Assembly: GCA_024516035.1 (NCBI GenBank)
Contig: CM044965.1
Span: 25,678,493-25,742,492, forward strand
Length of the DNA: 64,000 bases
Source: Bactericera cockerelli
Taxonomy: Eukaryota; Arthropoda; Insecta; Hemiptera; Triozidae
Reading direction: 5' to 3'
Shown here: piece by piece, positions 19,960 through 29,379 of the stretch
Layout of the letters: each line of letters opens with the position of its first letter
How positions within the stretch are numbered: position 1 is the first letter of the stretch
The notes under the pieces: generated by a model
Told to the model about the DNA's origin: nothing
The model's input: only the letters and a program-made list of their open reading frames with translations
Databases searched by the model: none
Made by a program: the position numbers and the translations under genes

Positions 19960-22900
19960 AGTCGCGTAAAACTCGAGAACCACAAGTCGGATTGAGCTGA
20001 AATTTTGCATGGTTACCAATGATAGGCTCACTAGCGTTCTGGCGTAAAAAAAACCCTCAATTTTCCAAAAAGTTGAGCTCTTACATGCCGAAGCATATCT
20101 CGCAAAGTACAAGTCCGATTGAGGTTGAATATACTGATGTCGAATATACTGAGGTTGAAATACTGATGTTGAATACATAATAATAACCCGCGACCTCTAG
20201 AATCTCTGGATTCACAGAGTGCCGCCATTACCACTGAGCTACCGGGACAGAGTGAGAAGACAATAGTTATCTTCTTATTTTAGGGGGCGGGTCTGGTTCC
20301 CAACTTGTTTTTCTCCATTCTTGTCTCGCTTGACTGACTCACAGACTCACACTGAAAAATATAGAGGTATACTACGGGATGGGCAGGCTAGAACACAGAC
20401 CACAAGCGTCTACGGTAGCTCCTGTTTCATTGCTACGAAATAAAAACGGCTGTGAAACACTCATCTTTTTTTTTTTTTTTTTTTTTTTTTAAACCCCTAG
20501 TTTCGTAGATTCGAGGCACTGAAAATACGAACAAAAAAAAACATACTCGCCGCTTTATAAGACTTTCACCATCTTCTTTTTTGTTCAAACTCTTTTTTTT
20601 TCTCTCATAAAGATTGAACCTGTCGCTCGTGATGCCTTTCACCTTCCAACAGATAAATCATAGATTTATTGTGTGGGGATTTGTATAGAATTGGTAAGTA
20701 ACTTCCACAAAACTTATTCCACTAATGAATTACATTGCTGATGCAATTTTACACAGTCATCGTATGACGTCATCGAATTTAAATTATATTGCTGATATGT
20801 CATGTGTATGACCACCACTATAATCTTATAAAAGAGATAGATTTTGCTGATGTAATTTGCAGACTATTACGTCATCAAAAACTCATTGCTAGATTGAGAT
20901 GTTCATGCTAGCTACTAGTTGAAAGCGAGAAAGACCTTTCCACCGATCACAGAGCACCATGGAGCGCAGATTTTTAATTTATTTATTAAAGATTGATTGT
21001 TTCATAGCCCTTTTTTATTTCTTAGCCATGAAACAGTTGCAACAGTAGACGCTTGTGATCTGTGTTGTAGCTTGCCCATCCCGTAGTAATATGGTTCCCC
21101 TCTGATGGGCGAGAAGTGACAATACTTCTCATTTAGGTGCTGGGTCAACACGAGCGCACCAAAAGGTACCCCTTACAAACTGTAACCAAATTTTGAATTC
21201 AATTTTTTTGTCGACTTTGGGACTCGAAATATCGAACTTCCATGTTGCAAGTGATTGTTGCAAAGTTCTTGCTCGCTTTGTGCTGGCATAAGCTTCTCAA
21301 TCTGGCAAACAATTCTGTTGCTGATGTAATTAACGTCAAAAACTTGATTTGGTTGGGTGGAAGAGATTGCCACAGGCAATAAACCCGCCCTTTAGGTAGG
21401 ACATTAGCTTCATTCTCGTTTTTGTTCTTGTTTCTTTGTTCAATCTATTTATTTTTTCTTTATAATTTCATTGTATTTTACTGTATAATACTGTATATAT
21501 TTTTGTCTTACCAAATAAAGCATAGATACTATAATAATTATGTTGCTGATGTAATTTGCATAGTTGTAATTAAGGTCAAAAACTTGATTCTTCGATGTCT
21601 CTCTAACACTGTTGTAGCTAGTATACCTAATTACTAATTACCTATGCATAGCTGATGTAATGTAGAACAAGATTAGCGTATCCAAACTTTCTCTTCAAGA
21701 TGACTCATGAGAGTCATGAGTTTCCAGCGTGACTCAGACTCATGAACTGAGCATGTACGCGATTTTGGGATTAACTAGGCTTCAATTGTCACCGAACCAT
21801 TCGAGATAGATATATTTATATTTATTCAACTCACATCTCAGTGATGCTTGCCAGGCGACATCTCTACTTTAAAGATATCTTGTTCAATCTTAATTACAAA
21901 ACAATTTTTTTTAGGCTTTAGCTTTTAAGCCTACAAAATAATTGTCCAAAATCTTGGACATGGCCTTTAGAGGATAGATCTTTTTTAAATAGAATACAGT
22001 AGAACCCGTGTTAACTGTGCAGTGTTCTGTTACTCATGTAACCGGGCTCAGAATTACATCAGCCATGTTTACAATGAGGTCACAAGGAAATAGGAAAAGA
22101 TACCTGGAGATACACTGTGTGAATGAGCAGAACTCAAGTAAGGATAAATAGTCAAGCCTGCTGAACTTACAATGTGCGCTACCAGAGATACAGCTGTAAA
22201 CAAGGACTTAGTATCACATGCAAACGTAATACATTGTTTCATACCTAAGCCTGCCGAACCTAGCAATGCTAAATTGTCAAGCATGCTAAGCCTCTACATT
22301 CTGTGTAAAAACAGATACAACTGTAAATAAGGACTTAGTATCACATGCAAACATATACATAGTTTAGGCGTATTCACCTATTCAGTCAGTGGTTAAGCAC
22401 TCGCTTGCCATGCAGAAGGTCCCGGGTTCGAAACCCCGCGCCGACAAAAAAAAATTGAATTCAAAATTTGGTTACAGTGTTTGTAATGGATACCCACCCT
22501 CGTGTTGACCCAGCACCTAAATGGGGAAATTAGTGAGAAAAAATTCATGCACTGGGTGGGATTCGAACCAAAGGATCCCTATGCTACCTGGGTTACTAGA
22601 CTAGCGCGTTGACCACTTGACTAAAAGTGCACTTCACATTCACCAATGAACTTTTTGAGTATCCTATACATGATACATAACAAGACTCTCCCCAGCGTTT
22701 AACTTTTCGTGTATCCTATACACGGGAAACAAGTTTGGCACATGGAGAACGGAGCTAAATCTACGCAATATTAGCGAAGCGGCCAAACCAAGGCAATGAC
22801 CCAAGGAATCATTGGCACGGATCAACCCATAGGGGTCTTTGGTCCGAACTGCTATATTCGGTTCAATGTGGTGATAATGTCCTCTCAAAATGAGAAACTT

Positions 22901-25900
22901 AAAGTACTAATTCCGATTGTAGAAAATTGTGGGAATCTCGTAACGTGTTGATGAGGAATATTTTTTTTAAAGACGATTGTGTCACAATTACAGTTAAAAA
23001 TATCAGAACAAAAAAATATTTTTTCTATACAAAAACGAACCCAATACTTCCGATTTCTAATATTAGAAATTTCTCGGAAGTAATAGTAATGCGAGTTCAT
23101 AAGTAAACACAAGATCATAAGAAGTATAACAGAAGTAGTTTTTAAAACAACCTTAATTATTTTTATTTTTTTAAGTCTGTACACACTACACACGTAGTAG
23201 TTTACTGCCTTTACGTGTACAGCTAAATCAACTTTTACTTTGAAGTACATGTGTTGGCGGAGAGATCATTTTTTGTCTGTTGAATTTATTTTTTATCTGT
23301 TGAATACATACGAAATTCATCAGACAAAACCTTGTAATGCCAAAACAAATATATCCAGGGGGGAAATTTTAGAGAGACAGATAACATTACTTTCCTCTCC
23401 ATAGGATAAGGAAAGTAAAAAAAACAAATCAGTTCAAGGAGATCTTAAGGTACAGTAGTTCAAGAGGTCATTCAATGCTCTCTCTAAATTAATCTGTTCT
23501 AGTAAATTCCGATTTCTTTGAGGCAATATGCCACGAGATTTTTTTTCAAAAATGTTTATAGATGTTTATTATACAACAAAGGTTTATAACAATTATAACA
23601 ATACAATTTTTTTTGAACCATAATAAAATATCTGCTGTCCTGTTGCTCAGTTTTTTTAGACAATATTTTTTTACAACTACAAACTTTCACTTACTTTGTA
23701 GTAATCAGAGAGCACTCACAAAGTTTGAGCACATAAATATTTGGATTATAAGTGATAATCTCTGTTAAAACCAAATAGTATCGTAGGTGTTAGAAAGAGA
23801 ATCTAGCAATAAAAAACGTGCTCCACCCTACCAACCACAACCATGAGATTGAACAATGCCAACCCCATTAACATAAGCTAATATGAGATAAAGGCAAGGG
23901 AGATATATTTGATAGTCTCTAGCCAACTGAAACATATTGATTTATGTACATGCAACCATATTGAGAACTTGGACTTTTTTTAAAACTCTTGGGAAAACTG
24001 CAAGCTTGCCTTGCTTGTTTGGATTGACTAGTTCTCTGTTTGTAGTTTTCAAGCAAGAAACTGGTTTTCTACCTGTTTAATGTTCCCCATTAAGACAAAT
24101 GGGTATAATAGTATAACCTCACTGCTATTCCAATGATGTATTTTAAACAATGGTCTAAAAGCTATTCAAAAATTGAGTTTTAACACTTAGTAACATTGTT
24201 TTACTGATGCTGTTTCTGTCATTCCAACTAACAGAAATTATCCTGAAAAATTTTCCCTACAAAAAAAATAATAATATAAAACTGAATCTGATACATACAT
24301 CATACATAGAGTGGAAAGTCTTCTGTGGTAGGTACAATGGTACACATACTTATCCAATTAAAAAGCACCACTAGAAAATAATAGGAGAAACAAGAAGAAA
24401 AGTAAGTTTCAGAAAAAGTAATGAAGGTTGAGAAAAATTGAGAAATCATGCAAAGATACCTGGTTATTTCTGCCCATCTAAGAGACACAGAACTATAAAT
24501 TAAAGAAACATGCACAGTAGGTACTCAGTCTGTCATCTTTCAAAATAAAGAGGAATCAAAAACAGGAAGTAGATGATCTTTCAAATTAACTAAGTGTACT
24601 TCTTTGTTTGAATAATAAATGAAGAAGCTATTTATTTTTATGTGCATCTCTGTGCTTTATTTGAAAATTATGATGTTTCTGGCAACTCTTCAATAAACAT
24701 CAGGTTGTATGCTTCCAACAAAGATTATTTAAGTATGAGGTTATTTTTGTTATTAAGTCACATTTTTAGTGGGTAGCTCAGTATTACAATGCTTTTGTGT
24801 CCAACATTGGTAATTGCTTGAACATGTGTTGTGCAGTTCAAGTACCTATAGAGATGCTTGGTTTGATTTTATTTGGTTATCATTTATTTACTTATCTAAT
24901 ATTTAGTTCTTAGATATAATATTTTGTTCTGTTTGATTTTATGTTTGTGAAATGAATCATTATAATACAACAGGAACATAAATAGGTACTGCCTCAACTG
25001 ATCATTTATTAATTTTTGAGTGGTAATTTCAAATAAATTCAATACTGATCTATCTCTCACTTTGGCTGGTCACCAGAACCATCTCTATTGGAATATCAAA
25101 AATAAAAATATAGTTACATTCATCTTATCCATCCCATGAAAAAACATATTGTATCAGTACTAAATTGTCAAATAAGATCTGCCACTACCATGCAAAAGGA
25201 ATATGATGCAATGTTAAATAATAAAACTATTTGGAGCTGATGCAATTTCAACATTCAATGTCAGAGAATATAATGAGTGTGAATTTAGTGAATATCAAAA
25301 GATCAGAGAAAAGTTCTGACATCCCTCAAATTTCTGTCAGGACAGATATTGTTTACAAATGTAACACTTATAATAACAATGCCTTGTATCAATATCATTT
25401 ATGTCAATAATGAGTTGTTATTAACACATCTAGCGCCAAGGCCTAAAACTGAAATTCTCTCTTAGGGCCAAATTTTTTTTTTTGTTGATAATTTTGTAGT
25501 TAGGCTTACTTGGGTTAGTTTTGTGAAAATAGAAATGATTTTTTTTATTATTTACATGATTTTTCCGCAATTTTCTTTGTGTAAACCGGTGATCACGCAG
25601 CGTTTTTGTGTGCACCGGTGTTCACATGGTGCTAGATGTGTTAATATTGTTATACACTAACATTTATAAGAGTAGGACAACCACCAAAATTTAACAAAAT
25701 CATTGCCTATGGCAACCTCTGCCATTCCACCCATTAATGAAAGCAACAAATACTCACTTCCTCAGTAGTTTCTCTTCAAAACTCAAATGCTCGAGTTTCT
25801 GTTTCCTTCCGGGTCTGTTTTTGAAGTTCATCTCCGATAGTGAGGGTGATGCAAGGTACCCCTGCATTGCACCCTCCTTAGGAATGTAAATCTGGGTGAA

Positions 25901-26053
25901 AATCATGTTCTCAGACTTTGGTGGAAACTGATCTTCACAAGAAGTTGCATCAGAATAATAATCACCCTCGTCCTCAATGGAAACTTCTTCAATTTTGATG
26001 TCCTCCTCACAAAACTCCATGCTACAAGAGCTGCTATCTTCTGTGATTTGCAT
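11576..26053 (-). CDS. XBP1: X-box binding protein 1 (bZIP), IRE1-regulated
   Basis: Unfolded-protein-response transcription factor. Exons: 26053-25758, 17702-17606, 15414-15109, 14597-14413, 13027-11576. The basic region spans the exon 1/2 junction (LLRKKLKNREAAQ, then SRDRKKARM), followed by a leucine zipper into exon 3. Exon 3 holds two CCGCAG-loop hairpins that flank a 23-nt IRE1 intron (15197-15175). Uncut mRNA reads a hydrophobic segment in exon 4 (VATLLLVVAM), WWG..Q.SWNPVN in exon 5 and a stop at 12814 (365 aa). Cut mRNA shifts frame, stays open through exons 4 and 5 and ends SFLFPDLSLEL at 11576 (770 aa). Both totals are multiples of three, which is strong evidence for the model. Human XBP1s is much shorter, so this C-terminal region is unusually long. 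Intron 1 is 8 kb and SINE-rich. Confidence 0.95.
13148..13172. mobile_element. Solo terminus of MITE M1
   Basis: taagggcggaattattagat only. The rest of 13110-13680 (XBP1 intron 4) is AT-rich with no recognisable feature. Confidence 0.6.
13686..13920 (+). repeat. SINE family A copy, full length
   Basis: Complete order: cgtgcactggtagtcaagtg, gttaacgcgctggtctggta, B box, gagggttaggtggtagaaaa, tgagcattaactttgcctgg, and tail attaaagagtgttgttgttg. Confidence 0.92.
14413..14597 (-). CDS. XBP1: XBP1 exon 4, dual-coding
   Basis: Acceptor cttcccag, donor AGC|gtaagt. Unspliced frame: VLSMVSTVATLLLVVAMTTS, a hydrophobic segment placed like HR2, the membrane-tethering helix of XBP1u. Spliced frame: acidic, with PSQPEDWDWLLDLEAG. 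Both frames are open throughout. Confidence 0.9.
14605..14705. repeat. Short tandem repeat with X-box-like palindromes next to XBP1 exon 4
   Basis: Three units of about 30 bp (gttgtcatggcaactgctga, gttgtcatggcaactgctaa, gttgccatggcaactactaa), each followed by a variant of gggtagagt. GTTGCCATGGCAAC at 14675-14688 is a perfect palindrome. Exon 4 itself contains the related gttgtcatggcaacc at about 14537-14551. Confidence 0.85.
14935..15062 (-). repeat. SINE family B copy
   Basis: Antisense body (cccaaataggaggataactt) and head (gctgggattcgaaccggcga, ttctggattaccagtaagac, gccttaaccactgaggtcct), directly beside XBP1 exon 3. Confidence 0.85.
15109..15414 (-). CDS. XBP1: XBP1 exon 3 with IRE1 hairpins
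   Basis: Acceptor ttattttccag. Starts NERLRCEKDSVCKENERL (zipper). The IRE1 site lies in codons for ESAAFLEVSPQ, aligned with ESAALRLR of vertebrates. The donor used here is CGC|gtgtgt, chosen because it alone keeps both frames. A stronger-looking donor lies 28 nt downstream (15080). Confidence 0.88.
15175..15197 (-). promoter_or_regulatory. XBP1: Predicted 23-nt IRE1-excised intron of XBP1
   Basis: Hairpin 1 (15207-15187): arms CAAGAAT and ATTCTTG pair fully around loop CCGCAGC. Hairpin 2 (15182-15166): arms TGTCT and AGACA pair around loop CCGCAGA. Both loops fit the IRE1 rule CNG|CNGN, with cuts at 15198/15197 and 15175/15174. Removing 23 nt shifts the frame by two bases into the 770-aa frame. 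As I recall, fly and worm introns are also 23 nt and mammals have 26. Confidence 0.95.
15480..15650. repeat. Degenerate tandem repeat in XBP1 intron 2
   Basis: taatgttgatcccaa-type motif repeats at about 15484, 15520, 15597 and 15631. The rest of 15430-16025 shows nothing else. Confidence 0.55.
16029..16195 (+). repeat. SINE family C copy
   Basis: accgacctcagtagcttgat, cggcggacttgtaacctgga, then the ttgtgatatcacgaaagtga body and tail. Confidence 0.9.
16411..16626 (-). repeat. SINE family A copy, full length
   Basis: Antisense tail, body and head (gggtgggattcgaaccaacg, agcgcgttaaccacttgact, accagtgc). Confidence 0.9.
16735..17135 (+). repeat. SINE family B copy split by a family F fragment
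   Basis: B head and body at 16735-16840 (gcggcttcgaaacccagccg) and B tail at about 17078-17125 (cttactgctggaatgatggg). In between, 16935-17077 is antisense family F (ctactcatttttcctcatga, gtatgagtggaccccgaaca, gggaattgaacccagg). Confidence 0.75.
17138..17202 (+). repeat. SINE family A head fragment
   Basis: cgtgcactggaccgtcaagt, gttaacgcgctagtctggta, aggtagcgtaggg, then abrupt passage to ATT repeats. Confidence 0.85.
17320..17485 (-). repeat. SINE family E copy
   Basis: Antisense: gaaccgctttcgcattactt, ccggccgggattcgaacccg, caacctccgggtcagtaacc, cttaaccactgagccacgga. Anticodon loop GAC suggests a Val-type tRNA. It lies about 120 bp before XBP1 exon 2 on the genomic plus strand. Confidence 0.85.
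17606..17702 (-). CDS. XBP1: XBP1 exon 2 (basic region and zipper start)
   Basis: 97 nt, acceptor tgtttcag, donor CAG|gtgagt. Encodes KLKNREAAQTSRDRKKARM and TELELQVRYLQQQ. NREAAQTSRDRK carries the DNA-contacting Asn and Arg positions of bZIP proteins (vertebrate XBP1 has NRVAAQTARDRK). Confidence 0.96.
17753..18056 (+). repeat. SINE family D copy, full length
   Basis: gcgcgcgattagctcagtgg, ttaagcactcgcttgccatg, cggaaggtcccgggttcgat head, then a body with acagaccacaagcgtcaaca and tail ggctgtgaaacactcatctt. Best copy of the family. Confidence 0.92.
18065..18160 (-). repeat. Unassigned tRNA-like fragment
   Basis: Antisense B box ggggattcgaaccccggtca and A-box half cgtcactcgaccaccgtgac, with an anticodon arm between (tttgcgtaaagttctagagc). 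It could be another SINE head. I do not call it a functional tRNA because the arms do not pair well. Confidence 0.5.
18168..18388 (+). repeat. SINE family A copy, full length
   Basis: Head gcactggtagtcaagtggtt, B box, body, and tail ccattaaagagtattattat. Confidence 0.9.
18495..18928 (-). repeat. SINE family C copy split by MITE M2
   Basis: Antisense C body (atcacaactactcaaactca, ctttactaa) at 18495-18554, then the MITE. C resumes at 18843 (aaatctacactgatttgggg through cgatcaaactactgaggtcg). Confidence 0.88.
18555..18843. mobile_element. MITE family M2 nested in SINE C
   Basis: Ends agctgtatttttctttct and acacagct are inverted. The interior matches 7785-8205 and 30117-30418 in the opposite orientation. 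Flanking TAA on both sides equals the empty family C site ctttactaaatctac, a 3-bp target duplication. Confidence 0.85.
19117..19275 (+). repeat. SINE family F copy
   Basis: tRNA-like head gacaccgtggcagagtgagt, tagcgcgctaggcattgcac, ctgggttcgatccccggcaa, then ctgctctgtacttgggtgtt and ggggtccactcatacctcg. A detached family end lies at 19550-19592 (cccactaaaattgtgatata). Confidence 0.85.
19921..19958. repeat. (GT)n microsatellite
   Basis: Uninterrupted GT dinucleotide run. Confidence 0.95.
20165..20252 (-). repeat. tRNA-like SINE head, family B-like
   Basis: taacccgcgacctctagaat, ctctggattcacagagtgcc and ttaccactgagctaccggga resemble an antisense tRNA-derived head. The body is missing. Confidence 0.55.
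20360..20465 (+). repeat. SINE family D tail fragment
   Basis: gaggtatactacgggatggg, acacagaccacaagcgtcta and ggctgtgaaacactcatctt, followed by a long T run. Confidence 0.85.
20985..21235 (-). repeat. SINE family D copy (diverged)
   Basis: Antisense tail (cttagccatgaaacagttgc) and body (ctctgatgggcgagaagtga, gggtcaacacgagcgcacca). The head is eroded. Confidence 0.8.
21355..21550 (+). repeat. Repeat family H copy
   Basis: gttgggtggaagagattgcc, acaggcaataaacccgccct, ttaggtaggacatta, AT-rich interior and tail accaaataaagcatagatac. Confidence 0.75.
22185..22365. repeat. Direct repeat, about 32 bp x 2
   Basis: agctgtaaacaaggacttag and tatcacatgcaaac occur at 22190-22225 and 22318-22353. Confidence 0.8.
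22380..22525 (+). repeat. SINE family D head
   Basis: cagtggttaagcactcgctt, gccatgcagaaggtcccggg, ttcgaaaccccgcgccgaca, truncated in the body. An antisense family A head follows at 22528-22636. Confidence 0.85.
22528..22636 (-). repeat. SINE family A head
   Basis: ttcatgcactgggtgggatt, acctgggttactagactagc, ttgaccacttgactaaaagt. Confidence 0.85.
22650..22885. other. Unexplained GC-richer island in XBP1 intron 1
   Basis: Visibly richer in G and C than its flanks, with two short inverted motifs (gtatcctatacatgatac; gtatcctatacac). An open minus frame of 74 codons spans it, but I find no splice sites or known motif. It may be a fragment of an unknown element. Confidence 0.3.
22890..25690. other. 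AT-rich XBP1 intron 1 interior
   Basis: No exon, SINE or MITE recognised. The longest frames here have no motifs and biased AT composition. Confidence 0.6.
25695..25740 (-). repeat. Repeat family H fragment (diverged)
   Basis: cattgcctatggcaacctct and gccattccaccca match antisense family H, just 20 bp downstream of the XBP1 exon 1 donor. Confidence 0.55.
25758..26053 (-). CDS. XBP1: XBP1 exon 1
   Basis: ATG at 26053-26051 (MQITEDSSSC), an acidic N-terminal region, then LSFEEKLLRK. Ends in phase 2 at donor AA|gtgagt. An upstream GTG in the same frame is not a plausible start. Confidence 0.92.
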
Positions 26054-27387
26054 TTTGACAAAAGCCACAAAAGGGGCGTTGATAGTTACACCGAAAAAAA
26101 TTACCGCCCAAGAAGGCTGTAGTTAATGATACGTGAACATTGTTTATGTCTTGCTGTTAGAACTGCCATTTTTAGACAAAGATAGTATTCAGAAATCGAT
26201 CAGATAACGGTTTTTGGTTGAGAATTGAAGAAAATTTCTTTCCTGATCTGACACGTACACAGAAATGTTTTACAAACTTCAATCGATTCAAGATATGGGT
26301 AGGGTTGTTTCGGAAGGAAATACCTACAGCCAAATTTTAATTTAAAACACTTGTAATAAAAACACCGACGAAACTGTGTGATTAGATAAGTAAAGATGAT
26401 TCTTCGCAGATTACCGAGAATAGTAGATGCACAATATTTCAATTATGAGATTAATAAATTTTAATATTATTTTTCAAAATAATTGAACACGAACTGATAA
26501 TTTGATAAACTCACTGGGCAATGGAAATTGGAAAAATGAAATGATGAAATTTCTGGAAGCCGAAGTTTGCTTGGCGTCATCGGGAGTTTTTTACGAGATA
26601 AGAGAGGGGAGGAGCCTATTACAAGCATCAAGGTCGTTTAGAGATCGAAAATTCATCAAAGCTCCAACGTTCTATCATAGATTTAAAAAAATTGAATGCT
26701 CATAAATGAGATTGATTAGTTATTGCTATATGGAGAAACTAATCGTGTAAGTATTATAGCCATTGATTTATTAAATTCTTGATTAAATTATTCCATTTTT
26801 TCAAATATGGGTTTAACGTCATATTCCTTTCAATTAACGAATGCACATCACGCGGCCCCCTAATATTTTTTTCGATCTCAAGCAACTTGAGTTCCAACAC
26901 ATGACAACACTGTAGAGAAAGGAGAAATTCGGTAGCGGCAATTTTTAAAAAAATATTTCTTTTTTATCTTCATAGTTAAATTTATAATAGATAAGATAAA
27001 AAGAAAAATGATATAGATTTAGCTAGTTTCAGTACCAGTAAATTTATACCCTACATAGTTATTAGATTGAATTTAAAGAAGTAATATATCAAGCTTAATG
27101 TGTTATACTTCAATATCTTAAATAAAACAATTTTGAATGCATTGCAGAGCAGACAGCTGTCAACAATATTCAAATCCAACCCTTATCTCTAGCCTGTGAT
27201 AAGAGATCATTTAAAAAAGTGTACTGAAAATAACCCATTTTTTTAACTTTGAACATTCTAAACTGAGTTCTAGTGGTTCTTGTTACAAAAAATCTTTAAA
27301 CAATCAAACTACTGAGATTTAACTACTCAAAGTTACATAATATCTCAAGAATTCTGTGATCTTACTGGGAAAACTTTTGTCTTTAAA
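26054..27387. promoter_or_regulatory. Divergent XBP1/AP-3 sigma intergenic region
   Basis: The two genes run apart from here, with 1.3 kb between start codons, so both promoters should lie inside. No TATA box or stress element stands out. A family G-like fragment (gggtttaacgtcatattcct) is at 26808-26860. Transcription starts cannot be placed. Confidence 0.45.
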
Positions 27388-27456
27388 ATGATCAAGGCAA
27401 TTTTAGTGTTTAATAATCATGGAAAACCAAGACTGTCCAAATTTTACCATTATTTT
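27388..27456 (+). CDS. AP-3 sigma exon 1
   Basis: ATG at 27388, 23 codons, donor TTT|gtaagt, phase 0. Confidence 0.95.
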
Positions 27457-29122
27457 GTAAGTACATATAATCATTTAATATGTCCCGGTAGCTCAGTGGT
27501 CAAGGCATCTGACTGGTAATCCAGAAGTTGTGGGTTCAAAACCAAGCTGGGATATGACAAGTTATTCTCCCATTTGGGATTATTACCACATAATAATACG
27601 TCTTAGGTTTACTGCTTGAAAAATGGGACTCAATAGTCTCAATCGGGTATTAGTCCTAAATGAACAGTATGAATAAGGTATTATTAGTATATTTTGTAAT
27701 AATTTAAATGCTGCTCATGTAATTTAGATTGTGTTTTATTTAGACTGTCAGTTAAAAACAGTTTGTCCCATTATGCCAACATCTAAGTCTCAATATTGAT
27801 TTCTTCCTGGATTGTTTTGTGTTCTTCAGAAAGATATGATTCACATTTTCAATTTGTTCAATATTCAATCAGAATATATAATGAGAGCTATGAGAGATTG
27901 TATGTTGAGGCTGGGGTCAACTTACCAGATATGAGTGGATCCATGAGATCTAACCACATGAGTAAGGGAAATCATAAGAAAGAAAGACTCCCGAGTATTT
28001 TTTTTTTTTTCTCTATTCCGTGTTTCCTCTCTCTTCTAGAATGAAGACATGCAACAGCAAATAGTGAAGGAAACGTTCCAACTTGTGTCAAAGAGAGATG
28101 ACAATGTGTGTAACTTTCTGGAGGGTGGCAGGTAAAGAATAAATAAATATTTTAGTAGTAAAATGAAAACAAGATGGAATTTTGGTTTGAAATTGATGTT
28201 AACTTGTTGATTGGCAACAAAGAAAAAAAGTTCAGGAGTCACAATTCTGGCATGCTATCTGTTTTTACTTTTTAATACAAGTGATAAGATACTTAAATAC
28301 TTAATTGTCATGTGGAAATGTACTGGGTTTGATCCCCACAGCAAAAAAATTGGTTACAGTTTTTTAAAAAAGGAATGAAACACTCATCTTTAAAATAATA
28401 AATAAATGTGTTTCTTTGTGTTATTATATCACAATTTTAGTGCATAGCACAGAATATCTTATTTTTTTGAATAATTCCACCACTGGTTGCTGCTCATATA
28501 AAAGCAACTACTCATTTTTCCTCATGAGGTATGAGTAGACCCCAAACATCCAAGTACAGAGCAGAAAAAATCATGCACTGCTGGGTATCTAACCCAGGTA
28601 ACTATGAGTGCAATGCCCAGTGTGCAATCCCACTCAGCCATGGTGACTACTAAAATAATAATAACCATAACAAACCATAGAAAGAAGGTAAAGCACAAAT
28701 TAGAGTGTTTTTCAAAAGTATGTAAGTCTTTATTGATAGCACATTGAATACACCTATTCTTTTTTTGTCAGGGAATGTTTAGTGATTTTATTATTTGGAT
28801 GGGTGACCATTTCAATTTGAACCCACATAGTGCTGGCTATTCCTGGCCCTACCCAGACTGGGTGAGGTTAATGTGGGTAGCTGGTTTGCAAATTTCCAGC
28901 AAAAGAAGGACAAAAGCCTTTGTTCATTATGACCTGGAGCTGAGAGTAGAACAGGGGACATTAATAAAAACAGTAGGTATACATTTGCTTCCGTGAAAAT
29001 GGCTTTCATAAAGTACATTTTTCTTTATTGATTATTTTTTCAGTCTAATAGGGGGCTCTGATTACAAGCTTATCTATCGTCACTATGCCACTCTGTACTT
29101 TGTGTTCTGCGTTGACTCCTCA
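27388..29122 (+). CDS. AP-3 complex subunit sigma, 5' part
   Basis: Small subunit of the AP-3 adaptor that sorts cargo to lysosome-related organelles. Exons: 27388-27456 (MIKAILVFNNHGKPRLSKFY, then HYF), 28040-28131 (NEDMQQQIVKETFQLVSKRD, then DNVCNFLEGG) and 29044-29122 (LIGGSDYKLIYRHYATLYFV, then FCVDSS). These match the conserved start of AP3S1/AP3S2 almost residue for residue. Donors are gtaagt and gtaaag, acceptors are cttctag and ttttttcag, and phases 0 and 2 agree. The gene is cut by the N gap in the middle of exon 3. About 100 C-terminal residues are missing, and none are found after the gap. Confidence 0.96.
27480..27680 (+). repeat. SINE family B copy, full length
   Basis: atgtcccggtagctcagtgg, tcaaggcatctgactggtaa, tccagaagttgtgggttcaa head, body and tail. 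It sits just inside AP-3 sigma intron 1. Confidence 0.9.
28040..28131 (+). CDS. AP-3 sigma exon 2
   Basis: Acceptor tctcttctag, 30 codons plus two bases, donor AG|gtaaag. Confidence 0.95.
28310..28405 (+). repeat. SINE family D fragments
   Basis: gggtttgatccccacagcaa joins directly to gaatgaaacactcatcttta, with the body deleted. Confidence 0.6.
28411..28650 (-). repeat. SINE family F copy, full length
   Basis: Antisense: tttctttgtgttattatatc tail, ccaccactggttgctgctca, gtatgagtagaccccaaaca, then head ctcagccatggtgac. Confidence 0.85.
28795..28880 (-). repeat. Repeat family G fragment
   Basis: Antisense blocks tgggtgaccatttcaatttg and acccagactgggtgaggtta. Confidence 0.65.
29044..29122 (+). 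CDS. AP-3 sigma exon 3, truncated by gap
   Basis: Acceptor ttttttcag, open to the first N. Confidence 0.95.
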
Positions 29123-29222
29123 NNNNNNNNNNNNNNNNNNNNNNNNNNNNNNNNNNNNNNNNNNNNNNNNNNNNNNNNNNNNNNNNNNNNNNNNNNNNNN
29201 NNNNNNNNNNNNNNNNNNNNNN
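29123..29222. other. Assembly gap of 100 N
   Basis: Exactly 100 N, a conventional placeholder for unknown length. Adjacent sequences need not be close neighbours. Confidence 0.99.
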
Positions 29223-29379
29223 AAAACTGAAAAAATGGTAAAGAAATAAATTTGTAAATAAATAGCTATCCCACGTGACCTATATATCATATGAGTAGAA
29301 CACGTGAACCTCTCTCTGACATGCGGTAGAATCCGTGACCAGATGAGACTTTCACTTCTTTTCACGATAAAGACAAGGA

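Larger units (their letters stand above)
20725..21665. repeat. Dispersed short repeats with a CRE palindrome in XBP1 intron 1
   Basis: ttgctgatgtaatttgca-type motifs recur near 20733, 20793, 20857, 21310, 21543 and 21650, several followed by acgtcatc or aacgtcaaaaacttga. TGACGTCA at 20765-20772 is a perfect CRE palindrome. Confidence 0.6.
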
